Shown here: positions 1 through 9,751 of the stretch, piece after piece
How the letters are laid out: each line of letters opens with the position of its first letter
Position numbering within the stretch: position 1 is the stretch's first letter
Assembly (NCBI RefSeq): GCF_003351785.1
Contig: NZ_CP031230.1
Location: 434,001-498,000, forward strand
Length of the DNA stretch: 64,000 bases
Source: Sporosarcina sp. PTS2304
GTDB lineage: Bacteria > Bacillota > Bacilli > Bacillales_A > Planococcaceae
Reading direction: 5' to 3'
The notes under the pieces: model-generated
The model's database searches: none
The model's input: only the letters and a program-made list of their open reading frames with translations
Told to the model about the DNA's origin: nothing
Program-made: the position numbers and the translations under genes

Positions 1-426
1 GAACCGATCAATCGTTTCGTTGCAGATTTCATCGGAGAATCTAATATCGTTTCAGGGAGAATTGTGAAAGATTATTTAGTAGAATTTACAGGAAAGCAGT
101 TTCCATGCGTAGATGGAGGATTCTATCCGAATGAAAAAGTAGATATTGTGATCCGTCCGGAAGATCTGGAAATGACAACGATTGAACAAGGCAAGTTAAG
201 TGTTACGGTCGATACCCAGTTATTCCGCGGGGTACATTATGAACTTTCTACTTATGATACAGATGGTAATGAATGGTTGGTACATTCAACGAAGCCGGCT
301 GATGTCGGGACTATGATTGGGTTAGATTTTGCACCTGCTGATATCCACGTCATGCGTTTAAATGAGTCTGAAGAAGACTTCGATGCGCGGCTAGAGTCGT
401 TTGGAGTGGCGGAAGATGAAGAATAA
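1..426 (+). CDS. potA: Spermidine/putrescine ABC transporter ATP-binding protein PotA (3' part only)
   Basis: The frame is open from base 1, so this is the C-terminal 141 residues of a protein that begins outside the window. The first residues read [15 protein letters not shown], the usual junction between the ABC ATPase and the C-terminal TOBE-type regulatory domain of PotA-like proteins. The remainder ([11 protein letters not shown], then a beta-rich tail ending in acidic residues) fits that domain. The Walker motifs are not visible. The stop overlaps the potB start and potC and potD follow, so the four genes form one operon for import of polyamines. PotA would be the cytoplasmic ATPase that energises the PotB/PotC channel. 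Confidence 0.9.
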   Translation, partial: EPINRFVADFIGESNIVSGRIVKDYLVEFTGKQFPCVDGGFYPNEKVDIVIRPEDLEMTTIEQGKLSVTVDTQLFRGVHYELSTYDTDGNEWLVHSTKPADVGTMIGLDFAPADIHVMRLNESEEDFDARLESFGVAEDEE

Positions 427-1240
427 TCCACTGCGCTTTGTTTATGCTGTGCCTTATGCTGTTTGGATGTTGCTGTTTGTCGTAGCACCGATCATAGTCA
501 TCATTTATTACTCCTTTTTTGATTTATCAGGACAACTGACATTGGGGAATTATCGAAACTTTTTCACGTCTATTTATTTTAAATTAACGATGAGTTCGTT
601 TTGGTATGCATTTCTTATTACGTTTTTTTCTTTGCTGATTTCTTATCCTACAGCTTATTTTCTGACAAAGACGAAGCATAAACAATTATGGTTGTTATTA
701 ATTATTATTCCATCTTGGATCAATCTTCTCTTGAAGACGTACGCATTTATTGGTCTGATGGGTATATATGGGCCTATCAATGCGTTTTTAGAAGCGATTG
801 GAATCGGCAGTCAACAAATTCTATTTACTGATTTTAGTTTTGTTTTTGTATCCGTATATATTTTCATTCCATTTATGATTTTGCCTATTTTTAATTCACT
901 TGATAAAATAAATCCTACATTACTTGATGCATCAAAAGATTTGGGGGCCAATGCGTGGGTTACTTTCAAGCGTGTAATTTGGCCGATGACGATCGATGGT
1001 GTGAAATCTGGTATACAAGTAGTGTTTATACCAGCGCTGTCGCTGTTCATGATCACGCGACTCATTGCAGGAAATAAAGTAATTACATTAGGAACTGCGA
1101 TTGAACAACAGTTTTTAGTAACACAAAACTGGGGGATGGGATCAACTATTGCAGTCTTCCTAATTATATTTATGTTTTTGATTATGATGTTAACATCCGG
1201 AAAAGAGAAGGGGGCCTCTGCACATGGAAAAGTTAAGTAG
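416..1240 (+). CDS. potB: Spermidine/putrescine ABC transporter permease PotB
   Basis: A polytopic inner-membrane protein of 274 residues with about six hydrophobic segments. It carries the EAA-type permease loop ([18 protein letters not shown]), which contacts the ATPase. I start it at the ATG at 416, preceded by a GGAG element, rather than at the TTG at 401. This gives an 11-base overlap with potA and so suggests translational coupling. PotB pairs with PotC to form the transmembrane channel. Length and order (A-B-C-D) match the family. Substrate preference between putrescine and spermidine cannot be read from the sequence. Confidence 0.93.
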   Translation: MKNNPLRFVYAVPYAVWMLLFVVAPIIVIIYYSFFDLSGQLTLGNYRNFFTSIYFKLTMSSFWYAFLITFFSLLISYPTAYFLTKTKHKQLWLLLIIIPSWINLLLKTYAFIGLMGIYGPINAFLEAIGIGSQQILFTDFSFVFVSVYIFIPFMILPIFNSLDKINPTLLDASKDLGANAWVTFKRVIWPMTIDGVKSGIQVVFIPALSLFMITRLIAGNKVITLGTAIEQQFLVTQNWGMGSTIAVFLIIFMFLIMMLTSGKEKGASAHGKVK

Positions 1241-2024
1241 CCTTCCGAAAATATACTTGGCTGTAGTTTTTGTGATTTTGTATGCTCCTATTTTTTACTT
1301 AATTTATTACTCGTTTAATTCAGGTGGCGGCATGTCTAACTTTGAATCATTTACGTTAGAACATTATGAGGCGGTCTTTTCGGATACGCGGTTACTAATC
1401 ATCGTTCTAAATACGGTAATTATTGCCTTGCTGTCTGCCTTACTTTCTACAACGATCGGTGTAATAGGTGCGTTAGCCATTTACTTTATGAAAAATAAAT
1501 CAGCACGCCAAACGGTATTGTCTGTAAACAATATTCTTATAGTTAGTCCAGATGTTATTATCGGGGCGTCGTTTTTAATATTGTTTACTCTCATTGGGGT
1601 AAAACTAGGATTTGCTTCTGTACTAATTTCGCACATCGCATTTAGTATTCCAATTGTCGTAATTATGGTATTGCCTAAACTCCAGGAAATGAGTACAACA
1701 TTAATAGATGCTGCGTTAGATCTTGGTGCATCACGTAAAGACGTGTTGACACGTGTGGTGTTGCCTTATATTAAGCCAGGAATATTTGCCGGCTTCTTTT
1801 TGGCTTTAACATATTCATTGGATGATTTTGCGGTTACTTTTTTCGTTACGGGCAATGGTTTTTCCACATTATCTGTAGAAATTTATTCGATGGCTAGAAC
1901 AGGAATAACATTAACGATTAATGCGCTGTCGGGCTTAATATTCTTAATTACGATGATTTTGGTATTAGGCTATTATATGGTTAACAATAAAACAAAAACG
2001 TCGGCTAAGGGGGTGAAGCGATGA
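1224..2024 (+). CDS. potC: Spermidine/putrescine ABC transporter permease PotC
   Basis: The second permease of the polyamine transporter, 266 residues, with an N-terminal membrane anchor and five further hydrophobic stretches. The EAA loop is visible as ALDLGASRKDVLTRVVLP, and the segment before the last helices (LTYSLDDFAVTFFVTG) is typical of PotC. It starts inside the end of potB (17-base overlap) behind a GAAGGGGG ribosome-binding site. Its own stop overlaps the potD start in an ATGA arrangement. The tight overlaps indicate a single polycistronic mRNA and balanced subunit production. Confidence 0.94.
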   Translation: MEKLSSLPKIYLAVVFVILYAPIFYLIYYSFNSGGGMSNFESFTLEHYEAVFSDTRLLIIVLNTVIIALLSALLSTTIGVIGALAIYFMKNKSARQTVLSVNNILIVSPDVIIGASFLILFTLIGVKLGFASVLISHIAFSIPIVVIMVLPKLQEMSTTLIDAALDLGASRKDVLTRVVLPYIKPGIFAGFFLALTYSLDDFAVTFFVTGNGFSTLSVEIYSMARTGITLTINALSGLIFLITMILVLGYYMVNNKTKTSAKGVKR

Positions 2025-3094
2025 GAGGGCTTGTAGGGAGTGTTGTAGCCATTTTACTCGTTTCTTCCATCTTGCTTTTCACGAACTATCAGCTAGAGCA
2101 TAAATCTGGTCAGGCCGGAAAAGATACGATTACAGTTTATAACTGGGGAGAATATATCGATCCAGACCTTTTAAAAGAATTTGAGAAACGTGAAGGCATT
2201 CGTGTGATTTATGAAACATTTGATTCGAATGAAGGGATGATGGGAAAAATAGAGCAAGGTGGTACCTCTTACGACATTTCTGTACCTTCAGAATATGCGG
2301 TTCAGATGATGGAAGATAAAAAATTATTACTGCCACTGGACTATTCAAAAATACCGAATGTTAAAAATATTGACCCTTATTTTATGGATTTGCCGTTTGA
2401 TACAGATAATACGTACTCTATTCCGTATTTTTGGGGAACGGTAGGCATCGCATATAACCCCACACTATTGAAAGGGCAAACGTTTGAGAGTTGGGACAGT
2501 TTATGGGATGCTTCATTGCGGCAACAAGTAATTTTAGTTGACAGTGCCCGGGAAGTACTAGGTGTCTCTCTTAACTCTTTAGGCTATTCATTGAATTCGA
2601 CCAGTCTGCAAGAATTAAAAGAAGCAACGGACAAACTAGCGACAATTGTGCCGAATGTGAAAGCGGTCATAGGTGATGAGGTGACACAATTAATGATCAA
2701 TAATGAAGCGTCTGTTGCATTAACTTGGTCAGGTCAGGCAGCCGATATGATTTCTGAGAATGAAGACATTGATTATATTGTTCCTGAAGAAGGTTCTAAT
2801 TTATGGTTTGATAATATTGTCATTCCTAGAACGTCTACTAATATCGAAGGAGCACATAAATTCATTAACTTTATGCTGGATCCTGAAATTGCGGCTCAAA
2901 ATGCAGAATATGTTGGCTATTCGACGCCAAATGTTCAAGCTATGGCTTATATGGATGAGGAAATAACAGCTGATGAACGTTTTTATCCGGATGAAAAAGC
3001 AAGAGAAAACTTAGAAGTGTATGAAAACTTAGGTTTAGAAACGCTTGGGGTGTATAATGAGTTATTCTTGAAATTTAAAATGGGATTACGGTAA
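2021..3094 (+). CDS. potD: Spermidine/putrescine-binding protein PotD, apparently membrane-anchored
   Basis: The extracellular solute-binding subunit, 357 residues. The mature fold begins at about residue 37 with TVYNWGEYIDPDLLKEFEK, the classical PotD/PotF start, and later has SYDISVPSEYAV and ALTWSGQAADM, which line the polyamine pocket in the family. The N-terminus has a hydrophobic stretch (residues 4-21), but there is no cysteine and so no lipobox. It is therefore probably held by an uncleaved signal anchor rather than as the lipoprotein usual in Gram-positive bacteria. It is the last gene of the pot operon. A GGGGGTGAAG ribosome-binding site precedes the ATG. Confidence 0.93.
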   Translation: MRGLVGSVVAILLVSSILLFTNYQLEHKSGQAGKDTITVYNWGEYIDPDLLKEFEKREGIRVIYETFDSNEGMMGKIEQGGTSYDISVPSEYAVQMMEDKKLLLPLDYSKIPNVKNIDPYFMDLPFDTDNTYSIPYFWGTVGIAYNPTLLKGQTFESWDSLWDASLRQQVILVDSAREVLGVSLNSLGYSLNSTSLQELKEATDKLATIVPNVKAVIGDEVTQLMINNEASVALTWSGQAADMISENEDIDYIVPEEGSNLWFDNIVIPRTSTNIEGAHKFINFMLDPEIAAQNAEYVGYSTPNVQAMAYMDEEITADERFYPDEKARENLEVYENLGLETLGVYNELFLKFKMGLR

Positions 3095-3145
3095 TAGCGG
3101 TCTTCAGAAAATCTGATTTACTATGTAATCGTGAGGGGTCATGTG

Positions 3146-3805
3146 ATGAAAAAAGAATTTGTAGTCATCGGATTAGGTCGATTCGGCGGGAGTATTGTAA
3201 AAGAATTGATTGAGTTAGAAGCGGATGTCATGGCAATTGATAAATCACAGGAACGGGTAGAGGAGTTTGCAAATATCGCCACACAAGCTGTAGCTGTTGA
3301 TACAACGGATGAAGCGGCATTGCGTTCCTTAGGAATCCGTAACTTCGAGCATGTGGTGATAGCTATTGGAGAAAATATTCAAGCGAGTATTTTGACGACA
3401 CTCATTTTAAAAGAGATTGGCGTAGAACGAATTACAGTGAAGGCCCAAAATGATTACCATGAAAAAGTTTTGCGAAAAATCGGAGCCGATCAAGTAGTTC
3501 ATCCAGAACGTGATATGGGAAAACGGATTGCAAATAATCTTGTTTCCAATAATATTCTAGACTACTTAGAGCTTTCGGATGAATATTCTATTGTAGAAAT
3601 TCAAGCGAATAATCATATCGCCGGTTCGTCGCTCATCGATTTAGATATTCGTGCAAAGTATGGTGTGAATATCGTAGCGATTAAAAGAGGATCTCATATT
3701 CTTGTGTCTCCTCAAGCGATTGAGCAAATTGAAGTGAATGATATTTTGATTGTCATTGGTTCTGATTTAGATATTCATCGATTTGAAAAAAAAGCATTGC
3801 ATTAA
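3146..3805 (+). CDS. ktrA: Potassium uptake regulatory RCK protein KtrA (TrkA family)
   Basis: A cytoplasmic protein of 219 residues, close to the usual KtrA length. The N-terminal RCK_N Rossmann domain shows the nucleotide-binding glycine motif GLGRFGGSIVKEL at residues 8-20 and the acidic residue ending the second strand (AIDKS). A C-terminal RCK_C domain follows from about residue 135. KtrA forms octameric rings that gate the KtrB or KtrD potassium channel in response to ATP/ADP and c-di-AMP. I chose the ATG at 3146 because GAGGGG lies 7 bases before it; the GTG at 3131 has no such site. No ktrB is adjacent, so the partner channel must be encoded elsewhere. Confidence 0.88.
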   Translation: MKKEFVVIGLGRFGGSIVKELIELEADVMAIDKSQERVEEFANIATQAVAVDTTDEAALRSLGIRNFEHVVIAIGENIQASILTTLILKEIGVERITVKAQNDYHEKVLRKIGADQVVHPERDMGKRIANNLVSNNILDYLELSDEYSIVEIQANNHIAGSSLIDLDIRAKYGVNIVAIKRGSHILVSPQAIEQIEVNDILIVIGSDLDIHRFEKKALH

Positions 3806-3850
3806 AAAAACTGTAGGAACCCATATTCATGGGAACCTACAGTTTTTTTA
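3804..3850. terminator. Bidirectional Rho-independent terminator between ktrA and rnjA
   Basis: A hairpin at 3811-3842 (CTGTAGG and CCCAT arms with a 2x2 internal loop) is flanked by an A-run on the left and a T-run on the right. It can end transcription of ktrA on the plus strand and of rnjA on the minus strand. Confidence 0.85.
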
Positions 3851-5515
3851 TAATTCCATAATGACTGGAAGGATCATTGGCTTTCGCTTCGTTTTCTCAT
3901 ATAAGTAAGGAACGAGTGTATCAATAATATCGCCTTTTAAGTTAGTAACGGAATCAGGCTTTGCTGCTAATTTTCGTTGCAATGTTTTAGAAAGCATGTA
4001 TTGTGCTTCATTAATCATAGCTCCAGATTCACGCATATAGACGAATCCTCTGGAAATCAAATCTGGACCTGACACTAATCGATTCTTTTTCGTATCGATT
4101 GTTGCCACTACGATGACAAGGCCGTCTTCAGATAAAATTCTACGATCACGCAATACGACATTTCCGATATCGCCAATACCGCTGCCGTCGATGTAGACAT
4201 CACCAGAAGGTACACGACCCGCTAATCTGGCAGTATCGTCAGTTAGAGCTAATACCTCACCATTAGACATGATAAAGATATTGTCTGGTTCTACGTCGCA
4301 ATCTACAGCTAACTGTGAGTGCATGTCCATCATGCGATATTCCCCGTGGATCGGCATGAAGTACTTCGGTTTGATTAAACGAAGCATCAGCTTTTGTTCT
4401 TCTTGTGAACCGTGACCAGACGTATGGATATTGTTCAATGGGCCGTGAATTACTTCAGCCCCTGCACGGAACAAAGAGTTGATCGTTTTATTGACGCTTA
4501 ACGTATTACCCGGAATAGGGGATGACGAAAAGATGACCGTATCACCTGGTTGGATTTGAACTTGTCTATGCGTACCGTTCGCTATACGTGATAAAGCAGC
4601 CATAGGTTCTCCCTGGCTTCCAGTACATAATATCATCACCTTATTTGCAGGTAGTCGATTTAATGACTGCGAATCAACGAATAATTCTTTTGGAGCGTCG
4701 ATATAGCCTAATTCCCGACCAATCGTAATTGCGTTATCCATACTGCGTCCGAATATAGCAATTTTCCGATCAAAGTTTTGTGCCGCTTCAATTACTTGCT
4801 GTAAACGGTGAATATTCGAAGCGAATGTAGCGAAAATAATACGTCCATCAACATTACGGAAAATATCATTTAAACTTTCTCCAACTTTTCTTTCAGACAT
4901 CGTAAAGTTAGGAATTTCAGCGTTCGTACTATCTGACAGTAAACATAAGACGCCTTCGCTGCCGATTTTCGCCATTTTATGCAAGTTAGCAGGTTCGCCA
5001 ACAGGTGTGAAGTCGAATTTGAAATCTCCTGTATGGACGATATTACCGGACGGAGTCTTGACGACTACACCATACGCATCAGGAATGCTGTGAGTTGTTC
5101 TGAAGAACGATACAGCCGTTTTACGGAACTTAATGTAATCATCTTCTTCGATCTCATGGAGCTTCGTTGTGCGTAACAGTCCGTGTTCTTCTAGTTTGTT
5201 ACGAAGTAAACCAATTGCTAATTTACCGCCGTAAACAGGAACATTCACTTTACGTAATAAATAAGGAATCCCACCGATGTGATCTTCGTGACCATGCGTA
5301 ATGAAAAGTCCTTTTATTTTATCGATATTGCGTTCAAGGTATGTGTAATCAGGTATAACATAGTCGATACCTAATAAATCATCCTCTGGGAACTTAATGC
5401 CCGCATCAATGATGATGATTTCATCTTGGAACTGAACGCAATACGTATTTTTACCGATTTCACCTAGTCCGCCTAGGGCAAAAACGGCTGTCTCATTATT
5501 CTTAATAGATTTCAT
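3848..5515 (-). CDS. rnjA: Ribonuclease J1
   Basis: A metallo-beta-lactamase/beta-CASP ribonuclease of 555 residues, the usual RNase J1 length. It has 5'-to-3' exonuclease and endonuclease activity and is central to mRNA turnover and rRNA maturation in Firmicutes. The zinc motif HGHEDH lies at residues 74-79, with further metal ligands in [10 protein letters not shown] and HGEYRMM, and a C-terminal domain after about residue 450. The opening [13 protein letters not shown] is diagnostic. It starts 3 bases after the rpoY stop, so the two are co-transcribed, as in B. subtilis. The start is an ATG, and its ribosome-binding site lies inside the end of rpoY. Confidence 0.96.
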   Translation of the reverse strand: MKSIKNNETAVFALGGLGEIGKNTYCVQFQDEIIIIDAGIKFPEDDLLGIDYVIPDYTYLERNIDKIKGLFITHGHEDHIGGIPYLLRKVNVPVYGGKLAIGLLRNKLEEHGLLRTTKLHEIEEDDYIKFRKTAVSFFRTTHSIPDAYGVVVKTPSGNIVHTGDFKFDFTPVGEPANLHKMAKIGSEGVLCLLSDSTNAEIPNFTMSERKVGESLNDIFRNVDGRIIFATFASNIHRLQQVIEAAQNFDRKIAIFGRSMDNAITIGRELGYIDAPKELFVDSQSLNRLPANKVMILCTGSQGEPMAALSRIANGTHRQVQIQPGDTVIFSSSPIPGNTLSVNKTINSLFRAGAEVIHGPLNNIHTSGHGSQEEQKLMLRLIKPKYFMPIHGEYRMMDMHSQLAVDCDVEPDNIFIMSNGEVLALTDDTARLAGRVPSGDVYIDGSGIGDIGNVVLRDRRILSEDGLVIVVATIDTKKNRLVSGPDLISRGFVYMRESGAMINEAQYMLSKTLQRKLAAKPDSVTNLKGDIIDTLVPYLYEKTKRKPMILPVIMEL

Positions 5516-5518
5516 TGA

Positions 5519-5728
5519 TTAGACCTGCTCTACCTGGAAGTGCGGTGAAGCTTGCTCGTACTCTAAATGCTCGCCTTCCAGCTTCTGAATGTATTCAATG
5601 ATAATTTGGCGATCGTGCAACTGATCACGAACTGCCTTTTCTGTTTCAGCTTCAACATATAAGCTCAGTGTGTTCTCGCGGACTGGTACTTGGTGTACAT
5701 TTTCGTGGTAATAAACTTTAAAAATCAT
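5519..5728 (-). CDS. rpoY: RNA polymerase epsilon subunit RpoY (YkzG family)
   Basis: A 69-residue protein starting [19 protein letters not shown], matching the small auxiliary epsilon subunit found only in Firmicutes RNA polymerase. The family length is about 69 residues. An upstream in-frame ATG at 5794 would add 22 residues, but the AAAGGAGAG site sits just before the ATG at 5728. The gene lies directly upstream of rnjA, the conserved arrangement. The region upstream on this strand (5729-5803) follows the terminator of the small peptide unit, so the rpoY-rnjA promoter is probably within it; a TTTATT-17-TATTAT pair at about 5777-5805 is a weak candidate. Confidence 0.93.
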   Translation of the reverse strand: MIFKVYYHENVHQVPVRENTLSLYVEAETEKAVRDQLHDRQIIIEYIQKLEGEHLEYEQASPHFQVEQV

Positions 5729-5803
5729 TATGAACTCTCCTTTTTTACGTTCGATACGTTCGTTAGTAAACATATTCTCCATAATAGCACGCAATTTCTT
5801 TAA

Positions 5804-5836
5804 AATAAAGAAAAGCCCACCAATTACTTGGCAGGC
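5804..5836 (-). terminator. Rho-independent terminator of the 23-codon unit
   Basis: Read on the minus strand, a 9-bp stem with two G-U pairs (GCCTGCCAA with TTGGTGGGC, loop GTAA) at 5815-5836 is followed directly by TTTTCTTTATTTT. It lies 8 bases beyond the stop codon of the small ORF and ahead of rpoY, so it closes a separate short transcript. Confidence 0.75.
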
Positions 5837-5844
5837 ATAAAAGT

Positions 5845-5916
5845 TTAGGCAATTGTCTTTTTACCGAGCAGGCCATTGAGTCGTCTAAGCAGTTTGCGTT
5901 TCAGACGTTTATACAT
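5845..5916 (-). CDS. Small basic amphipathic peptide (23 residues), unknown function
   Basis: The minus strand encodes a 23-residue peptide ([18 protein letters not shown], then KKTIA). An AAGGAG ribosome-binding site at 5927-5932 lies 10 bases before the ATG. Nine of 23 residues are Lys or Arg and none is acidic, with leucines spaced so that a helix would have one charged and one hydrophobic face. The unit has its own consensus promoter (5939-5967) and terminator (5804-5836), which is why I regard it as a real gene although it is very short. I do not recognise a family. Possibilities include a membrane-active or toxin-like peptide, an RNA-binding peptide, or a small RNA in which the ORF is incidental. 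Confidence 0.6.
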   Translation of the reverse strand: MYKRLKRKLLRRLNGLLGKKTIA

Positions 5917-5938
5917 GGCGTCATCACTCCTTAGAAAA

Positions 5939-5967
5939 ACTATATCATAGTAAGGAGCATCTGTCAA
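5939..5967 (-). promoter_or_regulatory. Consensus sigma-A promoter of the 23-codon unit
   Basis: On the minus strand TTGACA (5962-5967) and TATAGT (5939-5944) are separated by exactly 17 bases. The predicted start is near 5932, so the ribosome-binding site AAGGAG sits at the extreme 5' end of the transcript. Confidence 0.8.
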
Positions 5968-5978
5968 GGTTAATTCCT

Positions 5979-6536
5979 TTACTCTCTATCTAAAGGTTGT
6001 GCTCCTGGTATGTCCTTGAAAGGAGCATTTTCATCGATGTGGTCATAAAACATGATACCGTTTAAGTGGTCTAATTCATGTTGGAAGGCGATCGCCGCTA
6101 ATCCTTTTAAACGCATTTTTATTTCCTTGCCTTCTTTATCATACGCTTTCACAGTAATTCTCGCATAGCGCGGTACATAGCCTGGAACTTCCCGATCAAC
6201 GGATAAACAGCCTTCTCCTGTAGATATATAGGTTTTTTCTACGGAATGGCTGACGATTTTAGGGTTAATTGCGATGAAATTTTCCAAAGGTTTGTCTTCA
6301 TCTGGAATATGCAAAACGAAGACTCTTTTAGAAGCATTCACTTGTGGTGCAGCTAATCCGATACCAGAACGTAAACCATATTTTTCACTTAGCACATCAT
6401 CTTGACTATTCACTATATATTCCAGTAAGTCGTCACATAATTGGCGATCCTCCGCACTTAGTGGGAAACTCATTTCTTTTGCTTTCGCCCGTAACGTAGG
6501 ATGACCTTCGCGGATAATGTCTTTCATTAAAATCAT
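5979..6536 (-). CDS. def: Peptide deformylase
   Basis: A metalloenzyme of 185 residues that removes the formyl group from the N-terminal methionine of nascent proteins. All three signature motifs are present: GIGLAAPQ (about residues 58-65), EGCLS (about 108-112, with the metal-binding Cys) and HELDH (about 153-157, with two metal-binding His and the catalytic Glu). The insertion between motifs and the overall length fit the type 2 deformylases of Gram-positive bacteria such as B. subtilis YkrB/DefB. A GAGGGG site precedes the ATG at 6536. No formyltransferase gene is adjacent, so it appears monocistronic. Confidence 0.96.
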   Translation of the reverse strand: MILMKDIIREGHPTLRAKAKEMSFPLSAEDRQLCDDLLEYIVNSQDDVLSEKYGLRSGIGLAAPQVNASKRVFVLHIPDEDKPLENFIAINPKIVSHSVEKTYISTGEGCLSVDREVPGYVPRYARITVKAYDKEGKEIKMRLKGLAAIAFQHELDHLNGIMFYDHIDENAPFKDIPGAQPLDRE

Positions 6537-6714
6537 TTCTATTCTTCCCCTCAGATATATTAGTTTATATATAATGTTACATTCACATATAGTAGACCGG
6601 CTGTATATAGAGTTTTTACGTATACGCTTCGTCCATTTACCTTATCCTGTATAGTATAAACGAATAAAGAACATGGTGAAAGAAAAATGTATATAATTCA
6701 ACAGGAGGTTCGCG

Positions 6715-7341
6715 ATGAAGAAAATCCTCTTAGTGCTATCAATGATATTTCTATATGGTTGTTCCCATGAAACTACGCAAATACAAGAAATCGAAATGAT
6801 TTTGATGAAAGTGAATGAAAAAGAAAGGCTTGGGAAAGGGTATGTAAAGAAGTTGGGTCAGTATGAAGAAAAAGAACAACTTGTCTTTACTGCTATTATG
6901 GAATTGACTCAGCAACGTCATTTTGCAGTTCGAAAGTCTGTAACTACAATAAAAAAAATAGCAAATGATCGATTGGCTATGATCACCAAAGAACAAAAGA
7001 CATTTCATGATGCACGGGTGGAAATCATGCAACTGCAGGAAAGCTTGCGCAATTCTGATTATGATCAGCGAATAAATAAGTTATTCACAGCGTTATATGA
7101 CCGTTACGACATGCATGATCAATTGGTAGCAAACTATAAACAGTTAGTTTATGCGCAACTAGAATTATACACCCAATTAGAAAATCTATCAGTCCAGCCG
7201 AGTGAGCTCGAAGAATACGTGGAGCGAGTAAATAGCCTTGCTGATGATGTTGAAGGAAATGTCAGAGAATTTAATGAATCCACTATAGAAGTGAATCGTT
7301 TATTATCGCGCATACTTTCAAGTTTAGAAAAGAACAAATAA
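6715..7341 (+). CDS. ykyA: YkyA-like putative cell-wall-associated lipoprotein
   Basis: A protein of 208 residues with a lipoprotein signal peptide: MKK, a hydrophobic core, then the lipobox LYGC with the modified Cys at residue 16. The rest is mostly helical and rich in Glu, Gln, Lys and Leu, with heptad-like coiled-coil stretches, as in the YkyA family. It lies just before the pdh operon, the position of ykyA in B. subtilis. An AGGAGG site precedes the ATG. The function is unknown; attachment to the outer face of the membrane is inferred. A terminator at 7438-7480 separates it from pdhA. Confidence 0.85.
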   Translation: MKKILLVLSMIFLYGCSHETTQIQEIEMILMKVNEKERLGKGYVKKLGQYEEKEQLVFTAIMELTQQRHFAVRKSVTTIKKIANDRLAMITKEQKTFHDARVEIMQLQESLRNSDYDQRINKLFTALYDRYDMHDQLVANYKQLVYAQLELYTQLENLSVQPSELEEYVERVNSLADDVEGNVREFNESTIEVNRLLSRILSSLEKNK

Positions 7342-7437
7342 GGAAAAAGACTAGGAGAGGCAAAAGGTCAATTACTACGGCTGACGTATTCATCTCTGTA
7401 TGAAAGAAAACAGAGAAATTGCTGTATAGAACGCTTT

Positions 7438-7480
7438 CTGTACCAATACAGAATCGCTATTGTATTAATACAGTTTTTTA
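7438..7480 (+). terminator. Terminator downstream of ykyA
   Basis: Imperfect hairpin 7438-7473 (CTGTA/TACAG and AATAC/GTATT arms with a small internal loop) followed by TTTTTTATTC. It isolates pdhA transcription from ykyA. Confidence 0.65.
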
Positions 7481-7524
7481 TTCTTTTAAACTGTCTTTAC
7501 ATCAAAACACCTAGAATTCAATGG

Positions 7525-7553
7525 TTGACCAAGCGCTCAGTTTTGAGTATACT
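7525..7553 (+). promoter_or_regulatory. Sigma-A promoter of the pdhABCD operon
   Basis: TTGACC at 7525-7530 and TATACT at 7548-7553 with a 17-base spacer, followed by an A/T-rich start region. It predicts a leader of about 65 bases before pdhA. Confidence 0.8.
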
Positions 7554-7621
7554 AAAAAATATAACAAGTTGTATTCATTTTAATTGTAAATAATATAATA
7601 CAGATATGAAGGAGAGATTGA

Positions 7622-8740
<1,119 letters not shown>

Positions 8741-8743
8741 CCC

Positions 8744-9721
8744 ATGGCACAATTGACAATGATTCAAGCAATCACAGAAGCTCTCCGTACAGAACTAAAA
8801 GCAGATGAGAATGTCTTGTTGTTCGGTGAAGACGTAGGAGCAAATGGAGGAGTCTTCCGTGCGACGGAAGGCCTGCATAAAGAGTTTGGAGAAGACCGTG
8901 TGTTTGACACACCATTAGCAGAATCAGGAATTGGCGGATTAGCGATTGGTTTAGCGCTGACAGGTTTCCGTCCTATTATGGAAATCCAGTTCTTTGGTTT
9001 CTTATTCGAAGTAATGGATTCTGTAAGTGGTCAAATGGCACGTATGAGCTTTAGAACGGGCGGTCATTTCAACGCTCCTATTACGATCCGTGCGCCGTTT
9101 GGTGGCGGAGTAGCTACACCGGAAATGCACGCAGACAGCTTAGAAGGACTAGTGGCAGCGCAACCAGGATTAACAGTAGTCATTCCATCGACTCCTTATG
9201 ATGCTAAAGGTCTTTTGATCTCAGCAATTAAAGATGATAATCCAGTAATCTTTTTAGAGCATATGAAATTATATCGTTCATTCAGACAAGAAGTACCCGA
9301 GGAAGAATATACGATTCCATTAGGCAAGGCGGATGTAAAGCGCGAAGGTACAGACTTAACAATCATTGCTTATGGTGCGATGGTTCAAGAAAGTTTAAAA
9401 GCAGCTGAAGCACTTGAAAAAGAAGAGTATTCTGTCGAAGTTGTTGACCTGCGTACTATTCAACCGCTTGATATTGAAACGATTATTCAATCTGTAGAGA
9501 AAACGAATCGTGTCATTGTCGTTCAAGAAGCTCAACGTCAAGCAGGGATTGCTGCGAATGTAGTAGCGGAAATTTCTGAGCGTGCCATTTTAAGCCTTGA
9601 AGCACCGGTTATGAGAGTGACCGCGCCAGATACGGTTTATCCATTTGCGGCAGGAGAGAATACTTGGTTGCCAAATGCAAAAGATATTATAGCGAAAGCA
9701 AAAGAAGTACTAACATTTTAA
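8744..9721 (+). CDS. pdhB: Pyruvate dehydrogenase E1 beta subunit
   Basis: Partner subunit of PdhA, 325 residues, the standard length. The transketolase pyrimidine-binding domain occupies roughly residues 4-180 ([16 protein letters not shown] near residue 25; EIQFFGF further on), followed by the transketolase C-terminal domain with [11 protein letters not shown] and RVIVVQEA. It starts 3 bases after the pdhA stop behind AGGAAAGGAG, indicating coupled translation. Together the subunits form the alpha2beta2 E1 heterotetramer bound to the E2 core. Confidence 0.96.
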   Translation: MAQLTMIQAITEALRTELKADENVLLFGEDVGANGGVFRATEGLHKEFGEDRVFDTPLAESGIGGLAIGLALTGFRPIMEIQFFGFLFEVMDSVSGQMARMSFRTGGHFNAPITIRAPFGGGVATPEMHADSLEGLVAAQPGLTVVIPSTPYDAKGLLISAIKDDNPVIFLEHMKLYRSFRQEVPEEEYTIPLGKADVKREGTDLTIIAYGAMVQESLKAAEALEKEEYSVEVVDLRTIQPLDIETIIQSVEKTNRVIVVQEAQRQAGIAANVVAEISERAILSLEAPVMRVTAPDTVYPFAAGENTWLPNAKDIIAKAKEVLTF

Positions 9722-9751
9722 TTGTTGGACAATCCAGAAAGGGTGAATTAC

